The position numbers were made by a program, and so were the translations under genes. 64,000 nt of DNA. Source: a virus. The notes beneath the pieces were generated by a model. That model was not told the origin of the DNA. It saw only the letters and a program-made list of their open reading frames with translations, and made no database searches. Each line of letters opens with the position of its first letter. The first letter of the stretch is position 1. Where the stretch lies: positions 1 through 64,000 of the IMG/VR virus record IMGVR_UViG_3300044591_001745, one strand, 5' to 3'. This document shows positions 55,137-64,000 of the stretch, one piece after another.

Positions 55137-56563
55137 TGACCTCCTGATGTGTTGTATTTAATAAGTTTTGGATTATTAACAGTTCCAGTAATAGAGCTTT
55201 CGATATTGAAAGAAGTGGTATTCGTCACTGTACTAAAAACAGGTGTGCTAGATATTGTTCTTGTTGTTGCGACCGTACCTGTTCCATTATCATATTCAAT
55301 AATAATGATATCTCCATTATCTAAATTATATGTTGAATCACCACTTATGGTAACTGATGTTCCGGATAGAGTTATGTCTCTATGAATATCTCCACAGGCA
55401 TTAAAATTAATGGCACTATTCGATGATTCATTTTGGAAATATACTATTAGTTTTACTCCTCCTATCAGTCCAGAATCTTTTTCATTTTCATCAATAGAAT
55501 ATAGTTTCCAATCACCAAAAACATTCATTCCCTCAAATGTCTTAAGCCCACTACCATATACGGTAATATTTTTATTAGAATCTGATGAATTAAAAGCACC
55601 ATAGGGTAGAGGAAATAATAGAGATGCTGGATTTGTACATCCTGGTAAAGCAGATGCTAAATTTTTATTCGCAATAAGCGTATTATTATAATCCATAACA
55701 TTTGCAACTGTAGGTGCAGACCCATCAGGTCTAGTTATAGCATAGTCTGATAAAATAAAATTCAAATTTTTTGGTAAATTGTTATTAGAGAACTTATTTT
55801 TATCTAGCAATAAAACTCCACTACCATTATGTGCTAATAACATGCGAACATCAGTAGGGTTAGAATGAGTAAAACCATCAAAGAAAACGTCTATACGTTC
55901 TATTATTCTTGACTCTGTGACAGTAACTCCTATAGGAAATGGACTGCTCTTTCCGTAGGGATTTTCATTATTAATAGTTACTCTATCTTGTAAATAAACA
56001 ACTGTTGAATCTGTAGATGTATTAACTAAAGAATATATAACAGCATTTCCTCCTATAAATTCGCACGGAGAACCTACACAACTATCCAATATACTATAGC
56101 TTGAAAGGTTTAACTCTGACCCAAATACTGGTTGAGATGATTCCTCTGTTATTGTGCAGCTCGGTATGGTCTCGGACGGTATTAGTCTGCGTCTCAATGT
56201 GATGGTTCCTTGTAATAGTCTTTTAACAACCCTGGACCCTCCCGTATAAAATAAATCAGGAGAGGTTACTTCTAATTCATAACTAGCAGTATCCCACGTA
56301 TAAGCATTTGTGGTTTCTGCTGGTAGTCTAAGCTTTATCAGTCCTTGATTTGGAATTATACTAAAAGAATAATTGGGAGTAGTAGTATTGCCAGTAGTGC
56401 TAAATGTAATCAAATTGGTATTAGAGCCACTGAGAGGCTGAATTCTCATAACGACACAATAATTAGAAATATCAATAGGTACTTGAGACGAATTAAGATA
56501 TTTAAAATCTATAGCAAAAATTGTTCCTTGCTCTATAGCAAAATTATATTCTGTAGCTGCCAT
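55133..56563 (-). CDS. Structural protein with P-domain-like region
   Basis: This 476-residue protein has an N-terminal domain (1-130) beginning NFAIEQGTIFAIDF and ending GTITLRRRL, an Ig-like attachment module found in baseplate or fibre proteins of large phages. A Ser/Cys-rich linker follows. Residues about 205-375 match the proprotein-convertase P-domain pattern: RIDVFFDGFTHSNPTDVRML, later GDWKLYSIDENEKDSG, then a final GGVKLIVYF strand. P-domains are beta-sandwich binding modules often attached to proteases; no protease is present here. The C-terminal 90 residues form another beta domain. It is probably a neck or head decoration protein (inference). The gene starts 15 bp after the connector-like gene. 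Confidence 0.78.
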   Translation of the reverse strand: MAATEYNFAIEQGTIFAIDFKYLNSSQVPIDISNYCVVMRIQPLSGSNTNLITFSTTGNTTTPNYSFSIIPNQGLIKLRLPAETTNAYTWDTASYELEVTSPDLFYTGGSRVVKRLLQGTITLRRRLIPSETIPSCTITEESSQPVFGSELNLSSYSILDSCVGSPCEFIGGNAVIYSLVNTSTDSTVVYLQDRVTINNENPYGKSSPFPIGVTVTESRIIERIDVFFDGFTHSNPTDVRMLLAHNGSGVLLLDKNKFSNNNLPKNLNFILSDYAITRPDGSAPTVANVMDYNNTLIANKNLASALPGCTNPASLLFPLPYGAFNSSDSNKNITVYGSGLKTFEGMNVFGDWKLYSIDENEKDSGLIGGVKLIVYFQNESSNSAINFNACGDIHRDITLSGTSVTISGDSTYNLDNGDIIIIEYDNGTGTVATTRTISSTPVFSTVTNTTSFNIESSITGTVNNPKLIKYNTSGGQ

Positions 56564-56578
56564 TTAAAATGCCTTATA

Positions 56579-57094
56579 TTATGAAAATAAATCTCTACCA
56601 CGATCTTCAACATATGGAATAGAGGATGGATTAAATCTGTTACCAACGAATGGACTGAGTATAGCTCTAACTGCGGTAGCCTCTTTAACGTCCCAATGAG
56701 ATGTTAATTCATCATAAGCTGCACATGGACCTTTCTCTAGAATTAGCCTTAATCCTTCTAAACTTCCACCAATACTCAAGCTGGCAGGACCAAGGGCCGC
56801 CCTTATGCCTTCCATAGCTGCTTTTGTTCTTAATGCGCTTTGATCTATTATACATGCTGCCTTAAGAGAAACCAAACTAATAAATATTTCGTCTCTATCT
56901 TCGGTTGGATCTGGACTCATAGATGTTGTAGTAACATCAACCTCATACTTATGATCTAAAACAACATCAAATTGTACATATTTTGCAGCTACCGATATGA
57001 CCTGTAGAAGCCTCTCATCGCTATAAGTGGGCTGCTCGGACATATCGTTGATCAGAGTTCGTACTATAATGGGAAGCTCTATCTGCCAACTCAT
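56579..57094 (-). CDS. Head-tail connector/adaptor-like protein
   Basis: This 171-residue mostly helical protein begins 'IVRTLINDMSEQPTYSDERLLQV', the pattern of gp6-like head-tail adaptors (quoted in part: TYSDERLLQV), in which the N-terminal helix pair packs on the portal. Helices continue to about residue 110. A Trp-containing segment and a proline-rich C-terminus follow. AAGG lies eleven bases before the ATG at 57094, and a promoter-like element is upstream. Being the first gene after the fibre block and before neck genes supports the adaptor role; I am moderately sure. Confidence 0.72.
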   Translation of the reverse strand: MSWQIELPIIVRTLINDMSEQPTYSDERLLQVISVAAKYVQFDVVLDHKYEVDVTTTSMSPDPTEDRDEIFISLVSLKAACIIDQSALRTKAAMEGIRAALGPASLSIGGSLEGLRLILEKGPCAAYDELTSHWDVKEATAVRAILSPFVGNRFNPSSIPYVEDRGRDLFS

Positions 57095-57136
57095 AAGTAA
57101 TATGGCCTTTCTTAAATAATTATATGTTTATACCTC

Positions 57137-57164
57137 TAGATACACCTTAACTAACTATCCTCAA
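57137..57164 (-). promoter_or_regulatory. Promoter upstream of connector gene
   Basis: Minus strand: -35 TTGAGG (57164-57159), a 16-bp spacer ending GGTG, -10 TATCTA (57142-57137), about 43 bp before the ATG at 57094. The -10 matches the consensus less well than the other two; a TATAAT also lies nearer the gene. Confidence 0.5.
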
Positions 57165-57180
57165 AATTTATCTAATTGAC

Positions 57181-60100
57181 CTAATAACTAACTTGACTAT
57201 AATCTATCACAGCTATCCAACGAATATTGGTACTAGCTAGTCCAGTAACGTTAATTTGCAAAGCTTCATTTGTATCATCTGCTGTAACAGTAGCTACTAA
57301 TCCATTCATAACTCCTCCATCTGTCCAGCTAGTGGTAGTACTTCCCAATAAGGCTGTGCCATTCGCCCCATTCCTTCTTATAGCTCCTCGTATATTCCAT
57401 CCCATACCTAAATTGCCAGTATCATTATATGCACTTAATTTAATATCAAATGTCCATGTAGTTTTTGCTGGAATAGTTATTCTATTAGAAGAACCAGCTG
57501 CGGCCCCATCTAATGTCAAAATAGTAGCTGTAGCATTAGACGTTTGCATTCTAGCAACCAATACTGAGTGTTGAGCATCGCCAGCTGTCGCAAAATATCC
57601 GGCTGCATGCGCAAATTCTCCATGCTTATCTGTTTTAGCCTGTTTTCCTCCTGCGATAAAAGAATTATTTCCAGATACATTATTTTCTTCACCAGCAGCT
57701 ACTCCATAGGAACCACTAACAATGTTTTTAAAGCCACCAAGAATAGAGCTATGCGTACTAGTAATTGTATTACTTTGTCCTCCAATAATTGATCCATAAT
57801 TGCCAGCAGCAACCTGAGTACCGGTGCTTCTGATAGCTTGCCAATCTATAGAGTATTGACCACGAGGATCTCCATCTTCAGTTCTTTGTACTGCTCCATA
57901 ATTACTTGGTTGTATTATTACAGGACCATTAGAATTAGTACTACTAAGACTATTGCCGTCTAATCTTAGATTGTCTACGTTTATTCTGCTGCTTGAACCA
58001 CCAAATACGGTAAACGCCCCATCTCCAGATAATGTTGCTATATTTGTAGCTCCAGCATACCATTTAAAGCTTTGACTTGATCCTGGAACTGTTTGCCATA
58101 CAGCATTAGTCTCTATACCAAAAGCATAGTCTCCACTAAAGGTACTGGTACTAGGTCTTAAAATTATTTTAACTCCGTCGCTACGACCACCAAAGTTTAG
58201 TGTAGGAGCACCTACTCCAGAAGCATTGAAAGAAAGGAAATTAGAATTAGGATTATTAAAATGTAAACTTCCAGTATTATTAAATGAAGACGTATTCGAC
58301 AATCCGGTTATTGATATATTTGATAAAGAGAGACTTTCTGGAATATCAGAAGACTGTATTGTAGATGAAACAAACCTTGTCCCATTCCCTCTCAAGTATT
58401 GTCCAGAAGTTGCGGTATTATTTACTCTAAACCCGAAATTATTGCTAACATTAATGTCTCCAACTACATGAAGAAGCTGGTCAGGAGCGGTTGTCCCTAT
58501 CCCAATATTTCCATTATTTAAAATACTTAATCTTTCTGTTCTATTATTAGTGCCGTCTCCATTATGCATTAAAAATGCGAACCTAGAAGATAAATTAGTC
58601 GTAGTCGATGCCGTGGATGTGATCGCATTACCAACACTTACCTCAGCAGAACCTGTCCAGAGCCCATTAAACATAATAATAGAGTTAGTATTACTTTGAG
58701 TTGCTGTGCTTGTTGCTGTGGCCGACTTCGGAAAGGTTAATGTGCCATTAACGTATGTACTCTGCCCATTTAGCCATACAAATTGAGTACCTAAATATGT
58801 ATTAGAATTTGTATATGTATTAGATCCAATGTCTATTCTATTTGTTGTGCTGGTATTGAACTGAATAAAAGTATTGCCACTAGGACCGATAACAATACCA
58901 TTAGTACTACTGTCTCCTACCATAATACCGCTACTGAATATCCCGCTCCCTATAACATGAAGCCTGCTAGTGGGTGTAGATATACCAACACCTAAATTGC
59001 CAGCATTGATATAAGAAGCTGAATTTATATCGCTAGTTAAAAAGATATCAGTATTATTACTTCCATCTATAAGAGAGAATGTGCCATTACCACCACTATC
59101 TAATGAAAACTTTGCTTTCTCTACAGAATTACTGTTGCTAAAATGAGCTATATCACAGCTCACTGTTCCTGTCGCTGCTACCTCTAGTCTGGTAGATGGA
59201 GATGCGGTACCTATTCCAAGATTTCCCGCTCCTGTCAGCCTCATTCTTTCAGTGTAAGAAGCTAAGAATATAAGATTGGCCTCACTGATATAGCCTATGC
59301 GCATATTAGCAGATGTTGCTGGAGATGCTGCTTGTTGTAATTCTATAAAAGCATTAAGGTTATTGTAAGAATTAAATTGTTTAGTAGCAAATAAACTAAA
59401 GTTTTCTAAGAATACTCCCCTATTTGTTGTATCGATGCCAAAAACATCTGTGCCATTCCTTCGTATAAAAAAATGATCCTCATAATTCCCAGTCGAGCCA
59501 ATCCTAAAATCAACAAATGTTCTCTGTCCTGGATGACCATTCTGAATTCTTAATATGTTGCCAGTAGAAGGAATATTTCCACTGATATGGACCAGCTGTT
59601 GAGGAGCGGTAGTCCCTATTCCTAAGTTACCAATACTATCTAATCTTAATCTTTCTGCTCCGTTAGTACTAACACAAACAGTATTAGCAGAAGGAGAAAA
59701 AAGCCCAGTATCGGAATCTCCAACAAATTCAAAAGATGGTAAAGACGCAGTGCCAGAGCCTGCTACAAATGACCCGGTTGCGCTAATGTCTCCATTAAAT
59801 ACAGAGTTACCAACGACATGAAGTTTGACGGATGGTACTCCTGTGCCTATACCTATGTTGCCTCCGCTGGTCATAATAAAATCGTTTTGATTAAATCTAC
59901 CTGCAACTATTCTATCATCACTAAATACTTCAAATACTGGTAACCCAGCATTATTATTAACACTCATCAGACTACCACTAAGATTATCTGTAACACTAAA
60001 AAGATTTCCATTAGTACCAACAACATTAATTAGTGTTGAACCACTAACAGAATTATATATATCTAATGGAATATTACTTAAACTATTTTGATTAATTCCT

Positions 60101-60387
60101 ATTTTAGTTGCTAATATATTAGTGAATGCTCCACTTGCACCTATTGTCAGAGTTTTAGATGGCAGTGCCCTAATTTCGCCATTTTGTTCGAATACTATAT
60201 CTACTTCGCTGACACCATTGCCGATATATACATCTCTGCTAGCATCTCCTATAATTAGATTGCCACTTGTTGTGGATAGTGCTAGATCATTAGTGTTAGT
60301 AAGCTCTATCTTTGCTAATGATGAAGCTCCAAGATCTTGATAAAAATCTATCTTGCCGCTTCCTGGAGTTATAATAATATCGCTCAT
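57181..60387 (-). CDS. Tail or head fibre with repeated 'IGIGT..P...LHV.G' units
   Basis: I choose the ATG at 60387 (1068 residues). A GTG nine bases earlier is part of the AGGTGG ribosome binding site. The body contains five units of the form LGIGT-x-x-P-x-x-x-LHV-x-G (near residues 185, 260, 395, 475 and 645), typical of trimeric phage fibres. A YadA-like block (IIGGQSNTI, IVSGSYGVAAG, NVSGNNSFIAGG) lies at about 895-950. The final 96 residues are a tip domain shared with the collagen-like fibre at 54591. No S74 autocleavage chaperone is present. It follows the beta-helix protein with adjacent stop and start. Host or surface binding is inferred. Confidence 0.88.
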   Translation of the reverse strand: MSDIIITPGSGKIDFYQDLGASSLAKIELTNTNDLALSTTSGNLIIGDASRDVYIGNGVSEVDIVFEQNGEIRALPSKTLTIGASGAFTNILATKIGINQNSLSNIPLDIYNSVSGSTLINVVGTNGNLFSVTDNLSGSLMSVNNNAGLPVFEVFSDDRIVAGRFNQNDFIMTSGGNIGIGTGVPSVKLHVVGNSVFNGDISATGSFVAGSGTASLPSFEFVGDSDTGLFSPSANTVCVSTNGAERLRLDSIGNLGIGTTAPQQLVHISGNIPSTGNILRIQNGHPGQRTFVDFRIGSTGNYEDHFFIRRNGTDVFGIDTTNRGVFLENFSLFATKQFNSYNNLNAFIELQQAASPATSANMRIGYISEANLIFLASYTERMRLTGAGNLGIGTASPSTRLEVAATGTVSCDIAHFSNSNSVEKAKFSLDSGGNGTFSLIDGSNNTDIFLTSDINSASYINAGNLGVGISTPTSRLHVIGSGIFSSGIMVGDSSTNGIVIGPSGNTFIQFNTSTTNRIDIGSNTYTNSNTYLGTQFVWLNGQSTYVNGTLTFPKSATATSTATQSNTNSIIMFNGLWTGSAEVSVGNAITSTASTTTNLSSRFAFLMHNGDGTNNRTERLSILNNGNIGIGTTAPDQLLHVVGDINVSNNFGFRVNNTATSGQYLRGNGTRFVSSTIQSSDIPESLSLSNISITGLSNTSSFNNTGSLHFNNPNSNFLSFNASGVGAPTLNFGGRSDGVKIILRPSTSTFSGDYAFGIETNAVWQTVPGSSQSFKWYAGATNIATLSGDGAFTVFGGSSSRINVDNLRLDGNSLSSTNSNGPVIIQPSNYGAVQRTEDGDPRGQYSIDWQAIRSTGTQVAAGNYGSIIGGQSNTITSTHSSILGGFKNIVSGSYGVAAGEENNVSGNNSFIAGGKQAKTDKHGEFAHAAGYFATAGDAQHSVLVARMQTSNATATILTLDGAAAGSSNRITIPAKTTWTFDIKLSAYNDTGNLGMGWNIRGAIRRNGANGTALLGSTTTSWTDGGVMNGLVATVTADDTNEALQINVTGLASTNIRWIAVIDYSQVSY

Positions 60388-60388
60388 A

Positions 60389-62923
60389 TTATCCACCTAA
60401 TATTGTTTTAAGTTGCGTGATTGAATTTCGGACCACAACATTATTTTTTGTGTTATTATAATTAACCAAAGAGTTAGTTTCAATTAGCCCATTACTATTT
60501 TCTATACTAATATCGAGATCCTTCTCCCACCAACCCAATCTGCTGTTACTACCACTATCCAAACAGCCTATGCCAACAGTTAAATAATAGTCAAATGGTA
60601 ATTTTGGTAAAGTTAGTGTTCTATTTTCCCAGATATTTGAGCTGTTGGTGAATCTTACGCTAATGTCCCTAAAGCCAATTCCTGGAGTAACATTAGAGCT
60701 ATCAAATGTTGTAACTGTTTCATTATTATTATGAAAAATACCATTATTGTATCCATCTAAATAATGTCTAGCATATATATATGGATAATTAGTATTACCA
60801 GAAGCTGTTTTAACACTGGCTTTAATAAAAACTCTAGTATTGGCCGGAACATAAACGTCATTGGTAAAGCCCATCCAACCGCTCTGGTCTCTATCAGGAT
60901 AAACTCTCCAAGCAGATTCATTAAAATCATAAACTCTTAAAGCTCTTCTATTCCAATTAATACTATTACCTTGTTTAAAATTATAGCCATGACAAACAAA
61001 CTGCTGCATAAAAGCTGATCTTCCGTCCATTCTGCCTTGTGTTCCATCAGCAAGGTTAAGACCATCGCTATAAGCACCAAAACCATTGAAGTTCGTTACA
61101 TCCCAACTGTTACCAAGATAGCTATTATTAATAAGAAAAATGCTCGAACGTTCTCCATATGGCCAAAGTATAAAATAATCTATATAACAATTATCTACAT
61201 AGCTTAAACCATTTTGATATTGTACAGTCATAGGATAAGACGTATTGAATACTGCATAATTTTGTCTGAACCTAGAAGATGGTTCATACCATTGACTAAA
61301 CCCATATGCAGTATTACCAGATCTTGTAGCAAAGTTATATGATACTTCGGTACTGTTGTTGTACATGCCTTCTAAATATATCTGATCGGCATATCTTGCA
61401 GCTATATTATTAAAAAATCCATGATCATTAGCATATCTAGCAAATGCCCAGCTATTAGTATTATAACTAACACAATTTCGAATATTCAAATTATGATGAT
61501 CCCACCAATAGCCACAATTACGACTTATTCTATTAGTAGGATAAATAACTATACCATCAAAATAGCTAGTATAACTTGTTCCTATTCCACTTGCCGTAGA
61601 GTTTTGATAACTAAAACTACCTCTTAATCCTATACAGCCATAATCTGCACTATTACTATTTGCTCCAACATTAATGAGACAATTAACTATTCTCATTCTT
61701 CTTGTATAGTTTCCCGGCAAATTACCAGAATAAATAAAACTAGTTTGATCTGTACCGTATGCTGTGCCTTCTGGAGCTTTTATTTTAGTATCTCTATTCA
61801 AGTTAACAACAATACCTCCAATGCCAGCTTTAGCATTTTTTTGCAAAGTCGTTGTTGCGGATGACGAGAATCCGCCTGTTAACGTAATGACCTTTGTTTC
61901 GGTATTGATGGCAGATATCGTATAGTCCATAACATGATCCCAACTATTAGCATTGCTGTAGACGGGGTCATTTACTGGTACCATTATCAAGTCCCCAACA
62001 TTAAATCCATTTGTATTATTAACTGTTATAGTATTTGTACCAGCATTACTATCAGTCGTTAATACAGCTGCTATTCGCAAAACGATATCTCCGGATATAT
62101 GACTTTTTTCTAGTCCTGTTCTATATATCGTTAAACCAACTATTGTTCCAGAAGGAACTCCAGATAAAGTAATGAGATTTGTAACATAATTAATATCAGT
62201 AATAGTAAGTATATTCCTATTGGCTCCAGTTCCAAAAATGATTTTGTATCCTACCCTCATAACTTTGGAATCAGCGACAGTAATCGTTGAACCAGATGTG
62301 CTCAATATGGTTGTAGAAGGACTAACAAAATGTCTGAAATATATAGTATTCCCACTAATATCATGAATCCACATTCCTTCATCGCTTTTATAGTATCTAA
62401 AGTCTTTATTCAGATAATCATTACGATAAACTGTGATCCAATCCCCAGTAGCAAAATTTGTTGCATTAACCACTGAAAGAGATGTATCATTATTATTGGC
62501 ATTTGCAGATAGGGTCGTCTGAGGATTAGGATTAGTTCCTTCTATTTCGCATGTAACGTATTGATGAGCTTGAATTTGTAATCTGTGTTGTTCAGCATTT
62601 GATCCTTTAAATTCCAATAAAGACCCAGGATCCATCCTAAAAAACGCAGCACTATTCACACCCTCAGTGAACCATGTAGTATATCCAGCATTATTATCTA
62701 TATATAGAATGCCATTCATTCTTAATTTACCAGAAGACGTTATAGTCAATTTTCCTCTCACTGTACTGTCATTAAATCCATTTGTTGTTCTTCTGTCATC
62801 ATTAATGGTAACAACATGACCATAATTCACTATAAATATGTCGCCATCCACAGGAACTGGATTTCCGCCCCATGTTGATGTGCTATTAAAATTTCCACTT
62901 TGTGTGCTAGTTCGTGTTGCCAT
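60389..62923 (-). CDS. G8-like / right-handed beta-helix surface protein
   Basis: This 844-residue protein starts ATRTSTQSGNFNSTSTWGG and continues with PVDGDIFIVNYGHVVTI, the signature of a G8-type N-terminal beta domain (about residues 5-115). Residues 140-400 hold several 'LS-x-x-NATNFATGDWI' or 'NGFNVGDLIMV' strand pairs. Residues about 400-640 are Asn/Tyr/Ser-rich with short turns, as in right-handed parallel beta-helices of tailspikes and polysaccharide-active enzymes. The C-terminal 200 residues form a beta-sandwich. No catalytic triad can be assigned, so depolymerase activity is only a possibility. The start overlaps the preceding small gene by 17 bp; GGAAA lies upstream. Confidence 0.8.
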   Translation of the reverse strand: MATRTSTQSGNFNSTSTWGGNPVPVDGDIFIVNYGHVVTINDDRRTTNGFNDSTVRGKLTITSSGKLRMNGILYIDNNAGYTTWFTEGVNSAAFFRMDPGSLLEFKGSNAEQHRLQIQAHQYVTCEIEGTNPNPQTTLSANANNNDTSLSVVNATNFATGDWITVYRNDYLNKDFRYYKSDEGMWIHDISGNTIYFRHFVSPSTTILSTSGSTITVADSKVMRVGYKIIFGTGANRNILTITDINYVTNLITLSGVPSGTIVGLTIYRTGLEKSHISGDIVLRIAAVLTTDSNAGTNTITVNNTNGFNVGDLIMVPVNDPVYSNANSWDHVMDYTISAINTETKVITLTGGFSSSATTTLQKNAKAGIGGIVVNLNRDTKIKAPEGTAYGTDQTSFIYSGNLPGNYTRRMRIVNCLINVGANSNSADYGCIGLRGSFSYQNSTASGIGTSYTSYFDGIVIYPTNRISRNCGYWWDHHNLNIRNCVSYNTNSWAFARYANDHGFFNNIAARYADQIYLEGMYNNSTEVSYNFATRSGNTAYGFSQWYEPSSRFRQNYAVFNTSYPMTVQYQNGLSYVDNCYIDYFILWPYGERSSIFLINNSYLGNSWDVTNFNGFGAYSDGLNLADGTQGRMDGRSAFMQQFVCHGYNFKQGNSINWNRRALRVYDFNESAWRVYPDRDQSGWMGFTNDVYVPANTRVFIKASVKTASGNTNYPYIYARHYLDGYNNGIFHNNNETVTTFDSSNVTPGIGFRDISVRFTNSSNIWENRTLTLPKLPFDYYLTVGIGCLDSGSNSRLGWWEKDLDISIENSNGLIETNSLVNYNNTKNNVVVRNSITQLKTILGG

Positions 62924-63110
62924 TTATATTTTCCGAAATATTGTATAGCTTTTCAAAGCTTGTAGTGTTAAAGGCTATTTCAAATTTTGTTGTATTATCG
63001 TCATTTTGTACCGTAGATGAAGATATTTCTACAACATCGGTATTTGGATACATATCGTTGTTAATTGATATTTCTCCAGTATTTTTATCAATATTCACAT
63101 ATATTATCAT
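62907..63110 (-). CDS. Small 67-residue protein, unknown function
   Basis: AGGA lies about six bases before the ATG at 63110. The protein is acidic and Asn/Thr-rich (MIIYVNIDKNTGEIS, then a Thr/Ser/Asp-rich region), with no Cys or membrane segment. It is predicted to be beta-strand-containing. It overlaps the next gene by 17 bp and lies 27 bp after the preceding one, so it fits the operon. It could be a small fibre or joint protein. Confidence 0.65.
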   Translation of the reverse strand: MIIYVNIDKNTGEISINNDMYPNTDVVEISSSTVQNDDNTTKFEIAFNTTSFEKLYNISENINGNTN

Positions 63111-63137
63111 AATATTTCCTCAATATCATATACACTA

Positions 63138-64000
63138 TTATAAATATTTATATCTCATAGACTGATAATTGGCCATAATTTCATTAGCAGATAATATTCT
63201 ATTATAAATTTTGGCACTATATAAGTATCCATAAGCAGAATGATTACCGCAGTGATTAGTATTGCCCATCAAATTAAAAACTAATGTTGGATGAGAATAA
63301 CTCTGAGAAATGCTCCCACTAGCAACCAAAACTCCATTAACATATAATAATAATGTTTGAGTATTACCAACAATAATTTGTTGCATGGTATATAGGTATA
63401 CATTATTTAAGAGCGTTCCTTCATAATAGATATTTAAAGATGAGGAGCCTGCAATATTAAGGTAGAGTCTTCCTGATGTGGTATCATACCCTGCTCTTAG
63501 CCCTGTGTATAAGGGGCCGTTTGGGCCGTTGAATCCTCCTTGCTTACTAAACAGAGTATATCCTGTAGTCCCGCAGGCGCTATTAACATTTAAAAAGCTT
63601 GTCGGCTTATACCAAATGTCTATTGTCATTAAATCTGTAAATGGAACACTATTAACAACATTCTCATACGCATTACTATTGCCACTGGTATACAACAAAG
63701 CCTTATTGTCTTGAAATCCTCCACCAATATTAAAATGTCTATTATTTCCTGATAAGTCATATAATATATTAGAATTAGGAGTTAATATTTCTTTTATACT
63801 AAGATAGTCTATATCAAAGTCTGCTCCAACATTGTCAGCATTTAATACAAATTGGCCTGTTGTATTGCATGTAAAAGTTCTTGTGTACGTTCCTGGAGCA
63901 AGAGCCATCGCGCTTTGAAAATTCGGTGTTAAGCTATAAGGAGGAACATTGGGGCTAAAACTAGCTGAGGTAGAGCCTCTCTTGGCGGTAATGGTCCATA
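63138..64000 (-). CDS. LamG-like (concanavalin-fold) protein, 5' end cut by window edge
   Basis: The frame is open from base 64000 without a stop, so the ATG at 63908 is internal and the true start lies outside the window. Visible upstream residues include WTITAKRGSTSASFSP. The visible C-terminal part (about residues 95-250 from the internal Met) is a LamG-type jellyroll: MTIDIWYKPTSF, TLFSKQGG, LYLNIAG, LLLYVNGVLVASG, then the typical final 'AKIYNRILSANEIMANYQS'. Such modules bind glycans on phage adhesins. The preceding segment (TRTFTCNTTGQFVLN) is a short beta domain. It is the first of the fibre and decoration genes. Confidence 0.85.
   Translation of the reverse strand, partial: WTITAKRGSTSASFSPNVPPYSLTPNFQSAMALAPGTYTRTFTCNTTGQFVLNADNVGADFDIDYLSIKEILTPNSNILYDLSGNNRHFNIGGGFQDNKALLYTSGNSNAYENVVNSVPFTDLMTIDIWYKPTSFLNVNSACGTTGYTLFSKQGGFNGPNGPLYTGLRAGYDTTSGRLYLNIAGSSSLNIYYEGTLLNNVYLYTMQQIIVGNTQTLLLYVNGVLVASGSISQSYSHPTLVFNLMGNTNHCGNHSAYGYLYSAKIYNRILSANEIMANYQSMRYKYL

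Noticed and set aside
57121-57180. An intrinsic terminator for the fibre operon in the gap before the connector gene.
   Set aside because: The gap lies after the connector promoter in the reading direction and contains no GC-rich stem followed by a U run.
60388-60396. GTG start giving three extra residues for the fibre at 57181-60387.
   Set aside because: The GTG is part of the AGGTGG ribosome binding site of the ATG at 60387.

Overview
The window is one dense, uniformly oriented block of tailed-bacteriophage (Caudoviricetes) virion genes. Every gene I can support lies on the minus strand, so transcription runs from about 64000 down to 1. The DNA is AT-rich by eye. TAA, TAG and TGA are all used as stops, so the standard bacterial code applies. 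The gene sizes (a 15.3 kb tape measure gene, a 7.5 kb fibre gene and several 3-4 kb genes) suggest a very large phage genome of which this is the morphogenesis region. No terminase, portal, capsid, replication, lysis, tRNA or integrase gene is present. No sheath-like gene was seen, so a long non-contractile tail is plausible, but a sheath gene outside the window cannot be excluded. The host is not determinable; motifs of the kind seen in cyanophage structural proteins and freshwater metagenome phages are a weak hint only.

Layout in transcription order. (1) 64000-57181: adhesion and decoration proteins, namely a LamG-like protein cut by the window edge, a 67-residue protein, a G8/beta-helix protein and a 1068-residue fibre. 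(2) 57094-53650: a connector-like protein, a structural protein with a P-domain-like region, a collagen-like short fibre and an RgpF-type glycosyltransferase, closely packed with ATGA overlaps. (3) 53602-51502: three neck or tail-completion proteins. (4) 51410-47643: the tail tube, a 56-residue coiled-coil protein and three candidate tail-assembly proteins, ending in a strong intrinsic terminator. (5) 47551-32222: a 5109-residue tape measure protein. (6) 32203-1: distal tail, baseplate and fibre proteins, including two RCC1 beta-propeller proteins, Ig-like repeats, Pro/Thr mucin-like linkers and a hub-like protein; the last gene runs off the left edge.

The most striking content is the tape measure protein. 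Between its N-terminal tape-measure core and its helical body it carries four consecutive enzyme-like domains: a PD-(D/E)XK nuclease fold, a HAD phosphatase, an ADP-ribosyltransferase-like domain and a GNAT-like domain. They are bracketed by recurring Gly-rich 'PxMLTPGEFVVN' modules. Because tape measure proteins leave the tail ahead of the DNA, this looks like effector cargo delivered at infection, comparable in concept to the 'polyvalent proteins' described for phages and conjugative elements.

Three of the few real intergenic gaps share a promoter-like signature (TTG at -35, a 16-bp spacer ending in GGTG, and an AT-rich -10), marking starts before the connector, neck and tail-tube groups. 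There is no gene-free stretch over 300 bases; the largest gaps (47552-47642, 51411-51501, 57095-57180) are under 100 bp and hold the terminator and two of the promoters.
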